From Eulemur rufifrons (lineage: Eukaryota; Chordata; Mammalia; Primates; Lemuridae): a stretch of 64,000 bases of DNA. Positions 54,325 through 64,000 of the stretch are shown here, piece after piece. The DNA lies in assembly GCF_041146395.1 (NCBI RefSeq), contig NW_027182889.1:372001-436000 (forward strand). Reading direction: 5' to 3'. The notes below the pieces were generated by a model, which worked only from the letters and a program-made list of their open reading frames with translations, was not told the DNA's origin and did no database searches. Numbering within the stretch: the stretch's first letter is position 1; every line of letters begins with the position of its first letter. Both the position numbers and the translations under genes were made by a program.

Positions 54325-54425
54325 CCTGCGGAACCACATCAACAACCTTAGGAGTTACTGCTCCCATTTTACAGATGAAGAAACCGAGGCAAGGTCACAT
54401 GGCGTGTCGGGGCTGTCAGCATCGG
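54325..54425 (+). mobile_element. MIR fragment
   Basis: ctcccattttacagatgaag then aaaccgaggcaaggtcacat is the MIR core. Confidence 0.75.
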
Positions 54426-54439
54426 AAAACCGTCCTTGC

Positions 54440-55330
54440 CCCGCAGAGAATTTTCTACCAAAACCCAGCCCGTCTCTCAGCCACCCACTGAGAGATGGGC
54501 CCAAGCGCCCCGCACCTGGGCTGGTCTCCCTGGACCTGCCCGCCCCGCCCCCCAATGTCCCCTCCCCGCCGCGCGGACGTCCCCGCTCCCACAGGTCCCC
54601 AGCCCCCCGCCCCCCTCCGCAGGTCCCCGCGACTCCACTTCCGGCCCGGAGGAGCCTTCGCGGCCCCCTGAGGTCTGTGCGACCCCGTCACTCACCTGGC
54701 CGGCGCTTGGGCAAAGCCTGCTGGGGTCCTCCTGGCGGACACAGATGGGTCCCCCGCCGGGGGCGCCAGAGGGGCTGAAGGGCGGTCCCCGCCGGTCCGG
54801 TGGGACGCGCTCTCGCGCGCCGGGGAAGAGCGACCCCCCAGGCGTCCGCCCCGCCCCCCGGCGTCCGCCCCGCCCCCCGGCGTCCGCCCCGCCCCCCGGC
54901 GTCCGCCCCGCCCCCCGGCGTCCGCCCCGCCCCCCGGCGTCCGCCCCGCCCCCCGGCGTCCGCCCCGCCCCCCGGCGTCCGCCCCGCCCCCCCGCGTCCG
55001 CCCCGCCCCCCCGCGTCCGCCCCGCCCCCCCGGCGTCCGCCCCCCGGGCGTCGAGCAGCCCCGGCTAGGCGGGCAGGAGCTCCCGGGGCGGCCCGGCGGC
55101 TACTGACGCTCCAGCGACACCTGGCCCCCCTAACCCCGAAAGCTGGAGGTTTGGGGACAGGCATAGGCCCGCAGGGTTCCTGTCCCCTGGCCTGCCCGGG
55201 GGGCCGACCTCCGAGGGCCCATGAACCAGGGTTGTGGAGGAGAGAGCCCGGTTGCGCGAGAAAAAGGGGACCCCTCTGGGCACCGCAGGCCCCAGCACCA
55301 ACCGGCTGGAACTGAGGGGGTGGGTGATGG
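54440..55330 (+). promoter_or_regulatory. URAH: CpG-rich putative URAH promoter region
   Basis: GC-rich, CpG-rich DNA begins soon after a MIR fragment and includes the GC-box minisatellite. It is the nearest CpG island to URAH, and the acceptor-like site just before the URAH ATG implies a 5' exon upstream, plausibly here. The start site cannot be fixed from sequence. Confidence 0.5.
54839..55047. repeat. 19-bp GC-box minisatellite upstream of URAH
   Basis: Ten to eleven copies of ggcgtccgccccgcccccc. Each unit contains a ccgccccgccc core, an Sp1/KLF-type GC box, so the array is a tandem ladder of possible binding sites about 0.6 to 0.8 kb before the URAH ATG. Confidence 0.93.
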
Positions 55331-55432
55331 GGAGAGTCGGCGTCCCCAGTGGGGAGGGGGGGACACGGGTCAGTTTTTAGGAACTTGTTGCCTCATCGTG
55401 CTGACTCAGCAATTCCAGCAGCGTGGCCCCAG

Positions 55433-55517
55433 CCTGTCCCCGGGCAGTCTGGATGAGAGGACTCTGTCCTGTTTATGTCCCCGGGCAGTCTGGATGAGAG
55501 GACTCTGTCCTGTTTGC
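55433..55517. repeat. Tandem duplication, about 40 bp x2
   Basis: The block starting gtccccgggcagtctggatg and ending actctgtcctgttt occurs twice, directly adjacent, about 100 bp before URAH coding exon 1. Confidence 0.9.
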
Positions 55518-55610
55518 CCACGTTGCAGCTGGTGTGGACGCAGGGCTGGCTGGGTGGGCACAGCACCCGGGAGCTCACGCCTGCCCCTCTGTGTGGCCCA
55601 GCGCAGTGTC

Positions 55611-55741
55611 ATGGAGGCAGCCAGCAGCTTGCTGACCACGCACGTCCTGGACACGGCCACCGGGCTCCCGGCCCAGGGCCTCTGCCTCCGTCTGTACCGA
55701 CTGGAGGACCATGGCCAGCAGTGGACCGAGCTCAGGACAAG
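55611..55741 (+). CDS. URAH: URAH coding exon 1
   Basis: The ATG starts at 55611. The exon encodes MEAASSLLTTHVLDTATGLP then AQGLCLRLYRLEDHGQQWTE and LRT plus two bases, followed by GTAGGA. The start aligns with the mouse initiator. Confidence 0.94.
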
Positions 55742-57763
55742 GTAGGAGAGAGGGCCTGGGGCAGGGTGGGATCCTTCCGGAAGGGTCCCATCCTGAGACT
55801 GATCCCAGACAGCCAAGGATCGGGGCAGCGAGGACGAAGGGCAGGGCTGACCGCTGCCCACTGTCCCCTCGGCCTCAGGGTTCACACCTGGCACCTCCCT
55901 TCTCTCTGAGCCTGTTTCCTCGTGATGAGGGCAGCTGTCCCATCTGGTGTGTGCAGTCGTGGGACAGCGTGAGCTGTCACTCACTTCCTCCAGCCGCACA
56001 CCCCCGGCCTGCTTGGGGTGGGCGCAGGTGTCTGCCCCTCCCTGACAGCCGTGCCAGGGCTGGGTGAGTTAAGGCCTGAGGAGGAATCCACGCTGAGCAC
56101 TTTGCTCTTCCTGTTCTCCACACACCTGTGGTCCCTGTCACAGATGCCAGACCTGTCAGGCACTGTGGCTTGGTGGGGGCACTCGCGGTGGCACAGGCTG
56201 TGCCTCGGGAAGGGTGTCGCCCAGGCCAGGGCACTGTGGCCCCTGGGTGGGCCCTGTGGGCGGGTTCCCAGACCCTCCAACCTGAAGGGGCCCGGCGCCC
56301 TCTGGCCGTCTGTCTCCTGCAGCCAGGGCGTGTGGCTGTGGCCGCCCAGCCCTCACGAAGGCAGAGGCGCCGGGTGTGCTGTGTTGGGCGGGAACCCCGT
56401 GGAGTCACGCAGACCCAACCCCAGCCCCCAGCCCCACACGCTGTGCTCTTTCTCACCTCGGCGACTTTGCAGAACAGCGAACGGGAGGTTTTCCTGGGGG
56501 TGCCTGTGAGCAAAGCCCCGGCCTTCGGCGCCCGACGAGGGGTCCCCCCTCCGTGCCCGTGGATACAGGCCACCCGTGGGTGAGGGTGTGGAACAGTTGC
56601 TGAGCCAGAGAACCACACACAAAACACTAAATGAAAAACACAAGTTATGGAACAGCAAGAATAGTATAATCCATTTTATGATTTTTTTAAAGTTTGTAAA
56701 TAAATATGCATAGAAGAAAATCTAGAAAAATATATGCCAGATATAAAGTGGTTCTTGCTCACGGGGTAGACGATGGTAGATTTTCCCCCTTTTTGCTTCT
56801 CTGTGTTGTGATTTCCTAAAAAGACAGCGCAGTGGGGCCCAGGGCTGCTCCAGAACCGCAGGCGTCGAACACAGCCCCACTGTGCGCCTGCTCGCCAAGT
56901 CTGAGTGGGGCTGTGGGAAGCGTCTGGGGCGCTGGGGTGGGGGTGGCTCCTCACCCCCATCTCTGCAGCCCCAGCCTCTCCCCAGCTACACAGACCCCGA
57001 CGGCCGCTGCCCCGGGCTCCTGACCCAGGCCCAGATGAAGGCCGGCACCTACAAGCTCTCCTTCGACACAGAGGCCTACTGGAGGAGGAGGGGACAGGAG
57101 AGCTTCTACCCATATGTGGAGGTGAGGTGCACGGGCAGGGCAGTGACCCACGGTGACCCCCAGGCCGGGTCCTGCTGGCCAGGCCCTGCCCAGGGCGGGG
57201 ACAGGCAGGTGAACTCCAGAAAGGTGTCCGGGTGTTGTCATGGTTTATGAGGACACGCCAGTCCCTGACCTGCCCCTGGGTCAGGCTTTGTGGGGAGGCC
57301 AGGCCAGGCTGAGGGTGACTCATCCCCGCTTGATAGACAGCGGCTGGCATCAGAGCCCAGACGCCAGCTCACGGGCCTAACCTCTCCGCCTCCCCTTCAC
57401 CTGGAGCTGCCACCAAAGCATTGGACCTACCTGGGTTGTGGGGACCCTGAGCAGCCCGGGGGCTCCCAGGAGCTGTCCCTCCAGTGGGGAGGATTCACCC
57501 CCACCCTCAGCCCTCAGGAAGTTTCCAGTTCTCCACCCTGGGGGAGTCTCTGCTCCTCCCTTGACTCCAGCCCCACAGTCTGGGCTGCCGACTTTTCCCT
57601 GGGAGGGTTCAGGCCAGACAGCTCTCGAACCTCAGGCCTCTTATCCTCTCGGGCGCCTCTCTCTGTCTCTAAGGTTGTTTTCACCGTCACAAACGAGACC
57701 CAGAAGTTCCACGTGCCTTTGCTGCTGAGCCCGTGGTCCTACACCACCTACCGAGGGAGCTAG
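55611..57763 (+). CDS. URAH: URAH, 5-hydroxyisourate hydrolase (three coding exons, 118 aa)
   Basis: The enzyme hydrolyses 5-hydroxyisourate, the product of urate oxidase, to OHCU in the urate-to-allantoin pathway. It belongs to the transthyretin-like family and acts as a homotetramer. Coding exons are 55611-55741, 56986-57121 and 57674-57763, with donors GTAGGA and GTGAGG and acceptors CCCAG and TAAG. Joined, they give exactly 118 residues, the length of mouse Urah. The family's active-site residues are present: His11 in LTTHVLDTATGLPA, Arg51 in DPDGRCPG and His102 in FHVPLLLSPW. The diagnostic C-terminal YRGS precedes the TAG stop. An acceptor-like gcgcag four bases before the ATG suggests an upstream non-coding exon in the GC-rich region. 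A polyadenylation signal follows at 57937. The human orthologue is the pseudogene URAHP; this copy looks functional. Confidence 0.95.
56986..57121 (+). CDS. URAH: URAH coding exon 2
   Basis: 136 nt. It completes Ser44, then encodes YTDPDGRCPGLLTQAQMKAG and TYKLSFDTEAYWRRRGQESF YPYVE. The donor is GTGAGG. Contains the catalytic arginine (Arg51). Confidence 0.95.
57674..57763 (+). CDS. URAH: URAH coding exon 3
   Basis: 90 nt including the stop. It encodes VVFTVTNETQKFHVPLLLSP then WSYTTYRGS. The acceptor is TCTAAG. It holds the catalytic histidine and the YRGS tail. Confidence 0.95.
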   Translation, partial: VVFTVTNETQKFHVPLLLSPWSYTTYRGS

Positions 57764-57936
57764 AGCCAAGCCTGGCACCAGGGAGGCCGCCTGCTCCTTC
57801 CCGCTCTCCGGCTGCGCTGCTACTCAGCTCTCACCAGAGTGGGCTTCGGGCTCACTGGGGGGCAGCAGTGTCACCCGCTTCCTGACGACAGCTCTGGGCC
57901 CCTGAGGGTCCCAGTGGGCGGCTGTACCTGGGTGTC

Positions 57937-57942
57937 AATAAA
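57937..57942 (+). terminator. URAH: URAH polyadenylation signal AATAAA
   Basis: A canonical AATAAA lies 174 nt after the URAH stop codon, within gtcaataaagtcc, so the 3' UTR is expected to be about 200 nt. Confidence 0.7.
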
Positions 57943-58296
57943 GTCCATGGCGGCACCTGCAAAGCTGTTGTGTTCACGGGTCAAGAGGGACGCGCGGGTG
58001 GCAGAACGTGAGCACGGGGTCCTCAGAGAAGGTGCTGCTGACTGGCGGGAGGCAGGACTCGGAGGGGGCAGCCGTGGCACGGACTGGGCGCCCTGCGTGG
58101 AGGTGCCACGGCTGTGCCTCCAGAGACACAGCAGGAGGACAGCAAGGAAATGTGAAAAGCCTTCATTTGCTGATGATAAAATCTAAAAAACATAAACTTG
58201 CTGTCCTTGGTGTGTCATCTGGAGCGTGGCCCCAGGCTGGCTCTGCAGGCCTCAGCCCCTGGCGGGGGGTGGGGGTGGGGTGGAGTGGGGGGTGGG

Positions 58297-58446
58297 CTAC
58301 GTCGGGGTGCCCACGAGTCCCGCAGGGCCCTGGCCCAGTGTCTGCCCGATCACGGCTGTCTCCAAGGGCTTGAAGCCCACGTTGTCCAGGGGGACCCCGA
58401 AGGCCAGCAGCTTCGCCTCGTACGTGCGCAGCAGGTCGTTGTGGGC
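58297..58446 (-). CDS. GAS8: GAS8 terminal coding exon
   Basis: 150 nt including TAG. It encodes [20 protein letters not shown], then [14 protein letters not shown] and the [12 protein letters not shown] tail. The acceptor is TCACAG. I see no clear AATAAA for GAS8 between the stop and URAH, so its 3' end is undefined and may overlap the URAH 3' UTR. Confidence 0.96.
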   Translation of the reverse strand, partial: AHNDLLRTYEAKLLAFGVPLDNVGFKPLETAVIGQTLGQGPAGLVGTPT

Positions 58447-61400
58447 CTGTGAGGGGACAGGGGTGGCGTCAGGGAGGAGAGAGGGTCCCTGAGCCGGGGC
58501 CCTGGGGGACAAGTGCGGGTTCAGCCTCGCAGAGGGCCAGGCGGGATGGGGTCAGGGAGGGCCGGGGCAGGGGCCAGGGATGGGGCCGGGGAGGGGAGGG
58601 GCCCGGGTGGGGATGGGGCGGGGTCGAGGAGGGGAGGGGCGGGGTCGAGGAGGGGAGGGGCGGGGTCGGGGAGGAGCCCGGGTGGGGACGGGGGAGGGGA
58701 GGGGCCCGGGCGGGGCCGGGGTCAGGGCGGGGCCGGGGAGGGGTCCGGGTGGGGACGGGGGGAGGGGAGGGGAGGGGAGGGGAGGGTCCCGGGCGCGGGC
58801 GGGGAGCCGCCGGGCGGGAGGAACAACGCCAGCGTCCGTCCGCTGCCTGCTCAGACCCAGTGCCAAGCGTGTTGACTCAGGCAGGCCACCACGGGGACAT
58901 GCGCTCACTATTCCTCTTTCACAAGCGGGGAGACTGAGGCAGGGGAAGGGACTCGGAGCAAAACTGGGTTCTGGGTAGGCTCTGGCTCCCGGCCGGGCGT
59001 TTCTCATTCAGGTCCACCACGGCCTCCCGCCCTGGGGGGCACAACACGCTCCACCCCACCCACCACTCTGCATCTTCACCCAGGGGCGGCAGCTGCCTGC
59101 GGAGGGTCCAGGTCACCCCCCATCAATCCCAGGAGAGTCGTGGCCTGGGCAGCAGCGAGGTGCCCCAGAGCACGTGACAAGCCGCGTGGGACAGTGACAC
59201 CTGCCCTGTCAGGCGAGGTATGAGGTGGACGCAGGTGTCCTGGAGGCGGCACCCGGGGGGCGCTGGCGTAGGGACAGCCCTGAGGCGGGGCAGGGGCGCG
59301 TCCGTACCTTGCAGACCCGGGCCAGCTCATACTGCAGGTCCTTGATGGTGCTGTTCTTGGATTCCAGAACGTCCTGAGGAGAGAGCGGACGGGTGGGTGC
59401 TGACCTGGGGGCTCTCGGGGGCCCTCAGAAGTCCAGGGAGTGGCAGCCCGCTGGACCACGTGCACCTCCACACGGGGCGTGTGGGCAGGAGAAGGTCTCC
59501 GAGGGTCCAGAGGAGACGGAAGGAGAAAGGGAGAAACGCAGGGCGCACCGGCCGTGCCTGTGTCTCCATGACGCCGCCGAGACCCGCGAGAAGTGAAGGT
59601 GGGCGAGGGCAGGCCGGGCGCGCACACCCAGTTATTTAAATTTCTTCAACTAGGCGAGGGTATTATCCTTTTTTTTTTTTTGAGACAGGCTCTCGCTCTG
59701 TGGCCCAGGCTAGAGGGCAGCGGCACCATCACAGCTTCTTGCAGCCTCCAACTCCTGGGCTCAAACGATCCTCCTGCCTCAGCCTCCCAAAGTGCTAGGA
59801 CTGCAGACCACCGCACCCAGCCCCCTATTTTCTTTTAGCAGAAAACAATTCTGTGCCTTTTAAGACGTCAGCAGAGTCGGCCCCACCCAGATGCGGGTCC
59901 GGCCACAGGGAGAGGCGTCCAAGGCTCCCGTCTGAGGGGCACTGCGGGGCCCGGCCTGGCACTAGAGCCATCTGCTGCCCCCTGGCCACGGTGCTGAGAA
60001 GCCTCCCCAGCCCCACCCGCCCAGCCTGGGCACAGGCCCTGCGAGCCCTCTGCCGCTCCCCCATGACAGGCACTTTCCCCGTCCTCTCGTGGGGGGCCGT
60101 GACCCCCCTCTCACAGCCGTGACCCACGCCGAGTGCCAAGGGGACCCTGGCGGCTCGGCCCACGGCAGTGACCGTCGTGGCCACCGTTGTTCTCACCCTC
60201 ACGATGGTGGCCTGGCAGCAGCGGGGCTGGTCTGCGCTGAGCCAGCCAGCCCTCTCCAGGAGGCGGGAACGCCCCGCTGGGCTGCCTGTGCTCACGGGCA
60301 CCCGCCCTGCCCGGGACGGCGCCCCACGCTGGGCAGACGAGGATGAGCCTCCAGTCCCAGACGAGGCCCCTCCCAGGTGGCTTCACTACTGCAGGCCCCC
60401 AGAGCCGGCCTATCCCGGGCAAGCCAGGGTCCCACGGGCATTGCCGCCCCCTGGGCCGGGCCCCGCTGCTCCCCCGTCAGTGCCCCGGCCACAAGCGGGG
60501 ACATGTCGTCATCTCAGCCCTGCCATCCCCTCCTCAATCAGCGACAAATCCTGCTGACGCGGCCTCCTAAGGGCTCTTGAACGCTCTGTTCTCTGCCACC
60601 CTGCACCCGCCCCCTCCAGCCCCCTCCAGCCCCCTCCAGCCCTGTGTGGCGGAACGATCGGGCTCTCTCTGATCCAGTCCTCCCTGCCCAGAACCTTCCA
60701 CGGTTCCCAGCTGGCCCTAAACTCAGGCACAGCTGACCAGCCTTTCAGAACAGCCCCCTCAGCCTCAGCCCTGCACCCCAACACCCGGGACCCACAGGAC
60801 AGCTCCGCGAGGGCTCGCTGCTCGGGTCTCGTGGAAGACAGGGGGCCGTGCGGGCAGGTGGCTGGGCGGAGGAAAGAGCCCGGCGGGAGTGTCTGAGACA
60901 CGAGGTGACTGATGTGACGGCAGCCGATCCGCCGCGCCTGGAGTCGGTGGTGAGGCGGCATTTACGTTCTGCTGAACTGCGTGCCGGCCAGTCACCTTAG
61001 AAATGCTGCTTGATTTACTTCTCAGGATGAAAAATAACTTCTATAGACGGTTGTGGAAGCCTCAAGCCTACAGCCCAGGCGTCTGCTGCTCTGCGGGGTG
61101 AGTCCGGCTCGAGCGGCGGAGACAGGTGCCCTGCGGCCCCGGAAGGCTCCGTGTCTGGGCCAAGCCGGCCTCGCTGCCCTGGGCCTGCTGGTGGAGGCTT
61201 CAGGACCAACTGTCCCAACACAGGGGTGGCAGCTGGGTGCAGGCCGTGTGCTGTCCGTACCCAGGGCCCCGAGGGAGCCACAGGCCTGAGAGCTCTCAGT
61301 CACCCCCACTGGCTGGGAGTCCAGTGTCAGCCAAAACCCCCCAATCCTGCATCTTCTGTTCCTCCTCTGACGCCCCCCAACCAGGCCCAGGGAGCGGAGG

Positions 61401-62344
61401 GACCGGGCCCAGCTCCAGAGGTTTGGCACACAGTAAGCAGCCACCTCTGAGCTGCTGTCAGAGGCTCCAGGCCCCTGACTCTCCGGCCGAGCGTGGGAGC
61501 CGAGGCCTCACCTGCTCTATCTGCTGTTGTCCCCGACGCCAGGATGCCCCAACAGAGAACCAACATAAACAATGGTGGAAACAGAAGACGGAATGTTCTG
61601 GGCTCTCTCAGACCCCACGTCTCCTGGCACCCACAAACGCTGGGTCAGGGCCCTCAGGCTCGCCCGGCCCTACACTCTCCCGGTCGTAACTGTCTGTCCT
61701 AAACCAGCACACCTCGGGGGCTCCCCGTGCTGTCTCCGTCCCAGGACGGGGCAGCGCCCTGGGCTGAGAGCTCAGGAGACGCGGCCGTCCCCTAGGCCCA
61801 CGTCTGGGCCGGTCGTCCGACCACTGAGCTCAGGCCCGGAAGCGGTTCCGGAAGCGGCCTTTCCACCCCCAAGGCCCCCCGAGCTGTGCTTGGACGACTC
61901 GCGCCTGCTGTGCTCCCATGAGCCAGGTTGGGGAACCGGAGGGGCCACAAGTTTACGGAGGAGCCCGGGAAGACCCCAGAGAGACTCGAGCAAAACTGAA
62001 GAGAGGAAGCTGCGCGTGCAGACAGCCGAGAGGCGCATGTGCCTGCGGCCCCCCTCAGCGCCCCCCGTGGCTGCCCGGCCAGGGAGAACCGTGCAGAGCT
62101 GACGCGTCCGCCACAGGCTGGGACCGGGCCCTACCTCGAGCTTGCGGGACACCAGCGTCAGCGCAGAGGGGTCCAGGTTGGAAGCCGCCAGCACCTCGTT
62201 GAACTGCACCTCCCTCTTCTCCACGGCGGCGCTCAGCGCCTGCAGCTTGCGCTCCAGCACCAGGTTCTTGAAGCCCGTCTTCTGCTGCACCTCCTGGATG
62301 GCCGAGGTGAACTTCCGGTACAGCTCGTCGCGCTCCTGCTGCAC
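58297..62344 (-). CDS. GAS8: GAS8 (DRC4), last three coding exons
   Basis: GAS8/DRC4 is a coiled-coil subunit of the nexin-dynein regulatory complex of motile cilia and sperm flagella. The exons on the minus strand are 62135-62344 (210 nt), 59308-59373 (66 nt) and 58297-58446 (150 nt with stop), all in phase 0. They encode the C-terminal 141 residues of a protein that is 478 residues in human. Recognisable segments include [59 protein letters not shown] and the tail [18 protein letters not shown]8 converges with URAH, whose stop lies 533 bp away, as in the human GAS8/URAHP pair. Upstream exons are not visible between 62345 and 64000. Confidence 0.96.
58545..58800. repeat. G-rich degenerate tandem repeat in the last GAS8 intron
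   Basis: Repeated ggggaggggcggggtcgagg and gggtggggacggggg motifs form a strongly G-rich plus strand (C-rich on the GAS8 transcript) between the last two GAS8 exons. Confidence 0.85.
58850..58960 (+). mobile_element. MIR-like fragment in GAS8 intron
   Basis: cagtgccaagcgtgttgact and cacaagcggggagactgagg correspond to degraded MIR landmarks. Confidence 0.45.
59308..59373 (-). CDS. GAS8: GAS8 penultimate exon
   Basis: 66 nt (22 codons), encoding [20 protein letters not shown] then CK. The acceptor is CTCAG and the donor GTACGG. Confidence 0.96.
59669..59822 (-). mobile_element. Alu monomer in GAS8 intron
   Basis: Poly-T then gagacaggctctcgctctgt through ccaccgcacccag. Confidence 0.88.
60607..60641. 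repeat. Short (cccctccag)n repeat
   Basis: Four copies of ccccctccag-like 10-mers in a GAS8 intron. Confidence 0.7.
62135..62344 (-). CDS. GAS8: GAS8 antepenultimate exon
   Basis: 210 nt (70 codons), from [12 protein letters not shown] to TLVSRKLE. The acceptor is GGCAG and the donor GTAGGG. The sequence is heptad-rich coiled coil and almost identical to human. Confidence 0.96.
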
Positions 62345-64000
62345 CTGCCGGGGGCGCTGGGTGGGTGCTGAGGCCGGGGAGGAGCCACCGCCCAGCTCTG
62401 CCCTGCCTGCAACATGCTGCTTCCACGGAAGGGTCCCCTGCCATCGGGCCCGCACCCGGCCCCTGTGTGCAGGTCTCCACACAGGGAGGCCCAGGAGGAC
62501 ACATGGCGGGAGCCCTCCTCCCGGGAAGGCGCTTCAGGGAGCCACAGGGTGTCCCGGGAGGGGCTGGGGCAGCTCCCCTGACAGCTGCTGCACAGCTGGG
62601 TCGAGGCCGGCCTTGCCCCGGGTTAGGGCTGTGGACGCCGCCTGTCCCTGGCTGCCCCCCCAGGTCCGGGGCCCTGAACTCCAGCGGCATCTGCAGGGTG
62701 GGGCCCCGGGAGGATCCACTCCCTCCGCCAGCCCCAGGCCCCGGCGTCCCGCGTGCTGTCGGGGTGCCTGCCCCCCCCAACGCCAGGCCCAAGCACAGCC
62801 CTGGGGCCCGCTGCCCGCCAGCGAGTAAAACCTACTCTGTCGTCCGACTCTTCTGCTTGTTAACTTGCATTGCAAAAATCTAGACTTTGCTGAAGGGTAA
62901 AAAGTGACCCCCCTTCACCCTAATTCCTAGAAGCCACCATTGTGAACATCTGGTGTGACTCCTTCCAGAATGTTCTCTACACATGTGACAATATTTATTA
63001 CGGTTTGGAAGAGAGTAAGACCACACTGAAACACTGCAGCTTTCTTCACAGCACACCCTGCGATACGGTGGATCCCGGAGCACCCTCCGAAGCATCCCAC
63101 ACACCTGTCCTTTCTACCTGTTGGGCAGAACTCCACCGATTTGCTTACGTCCAGCTCCCTGTTCACAGATGTGATTAAAACGGCCTCTGGTCTCTGTGTT
63201 TTGCTGACAAATTTGAGCTCTCGGTTCTCTAAGAACTGACACCGCATCAGGAACCACGTTCAAAGGGAGGAAAATGTGGCGAAGGACACGGGCCCCAACC
63301 AGGCACATCTCTGCTCTCCCGTCCCACTAGTGCCCACCTCAGAGCCAACAGGTGGGAGAAGAGGGTCCCCGCCTCACACCACGGGACCCAAGTCTCCCTG
63401 GCTCGGGCCGTCTGTGCAGGGCCACAGCTGACAGCTGGCAGAGCCCAGCACCCATGGCCTGCGGGGCCCTGCGTGTCTGAAAGCAAGTCTGGATCTGAGA
63501 CACCGAGGGGGTGTTGCGAGGAGCCTGCCCTGGGGGAGACGCGGCCGGTCCCCCCATTTCGGTCCGTGCTCATGGATTTCGACGAGGTGAGACGAGAGCA
63601 CAGCACACGCAGCACAGACGAAGCCCCAAGCGCCCCGTGTGCAGGCACCAGCCCTGGGCCACATCCTGGAATCTGCGCAGAGGAGGGAGGGTGTCTTCGA
63701 GGACAGAGACAGGCCCAAGCACCTCCACCACTCACCGGGACTCTCGGAAACGCACCTTAAGTGAGACGTTTTCGGCCCAGTCACAGCGAAGGTTTGGAGC
63801 CGTCAGAGCCGCTGCGGACGCGACTGGCCCTTCAGACACTCTGGCAGGAGCACAAGTCCCGACAGCCCTGGGGCAGACTATCAGAATCCCGAGCACAGAC
63901 CCCTCAGACCCACAACCCACTGCTCGGAACTGACTTTCCAAAAAAGAGATCTCACTCGGCTGCACGAAGATGAATTTACAAGGATGACTGAAGCAGCAAA
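62345..64000. other. GAS8 intron, no exon seen
   Basis: I looked on the minus strand for the preceding GAS8 coiled-coil exon and did not find it. An old repeat-like stretch (gtgactccttccagaatgtt) lies near 62950-63010. Confidence 0.6.

Noticed and set aside
54436..55315. Pro/Arg-rich frames of 158-286 codons upstream of URAH
   Set aside because: They come from the GC-box minisatellite and CpG island, with no recognisable protein or splice structure.

Overview
The window is nuclear DNA from a mammal, most likely a strepsirrhine (lemur-type) primate. About 30 Alu copies or fragments are present. Many full-length ones carry the extended mid-section seen in lemur Alus (a 'tatggacaactaaaa'-type block between the two arms). 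Intron/exon genes, CpG islands, L1, L2, MIR, LTR and mariner remnants fit this, and nothing looks prokaryotic.

Region 1 (1 to 43.4 kb, minus strand) is the 5' two thirds of FANCA. I placed exons 1 to 29 by human exon numbering. Together they give 2,840 nt of open reading frame with matching phases and consensus splice sites, apart from one GC donor after exon 16. The introns are packed with GC-rich minisatellites: 48-bp, ggaca-based, 19-bp, 65-bp, 12-bp, a 2.8-kb 19/20-bp array, 18/19-bp and 46-bp arrays. They also hold Alus, degraded L1s, two LTR-like elements and a 5S rRNA pseudogene. The long open frames across the arrays are artefacts of the repeat units.

Region 2 (43.4 to 44.4 kb) is the FANCA CpG-island promoter, with two inverted CCAAT boxes and two YY1-like motifs. 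Region 3 (44.5 to 54.5 kb) is gene-poor: a truncated Hsmar1-like mariner, Alus, L1, L2 and MIR fragments, and an LTR-like element. I see no SPIRE2, MC1R, TUBB3 or PRDM7/9 exon there.

Region 4 (54.5 to 58 kb, plus strand) is URAH (5-hydroxyisourate hydrolase) with a GC-box minisatellite upstream. Its three coding exons join to an intact 118-residue enzyme with the catalytic residues and the C-terminal YRGS motif; the human locus is a pseudogene. Region 5 (58.3 to 64 kb, minus strand) holds the last three coding exons of GAS8 (DRC4), convergent with URAH.

The main large-scale observation is gene order. In human and mouse, FANCA is followed by SPIRE2, TCF25, MC1R and TUBB3, with GAS8 far downstream and opposite in strand to FANCA. 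Here FANCA's 5' end lies about 12 kb from URAH, and URAH and GAS8 are both flipped relative to FANCA. This fits an inversion with one breakpoint between the FANCA promoter and URAH.
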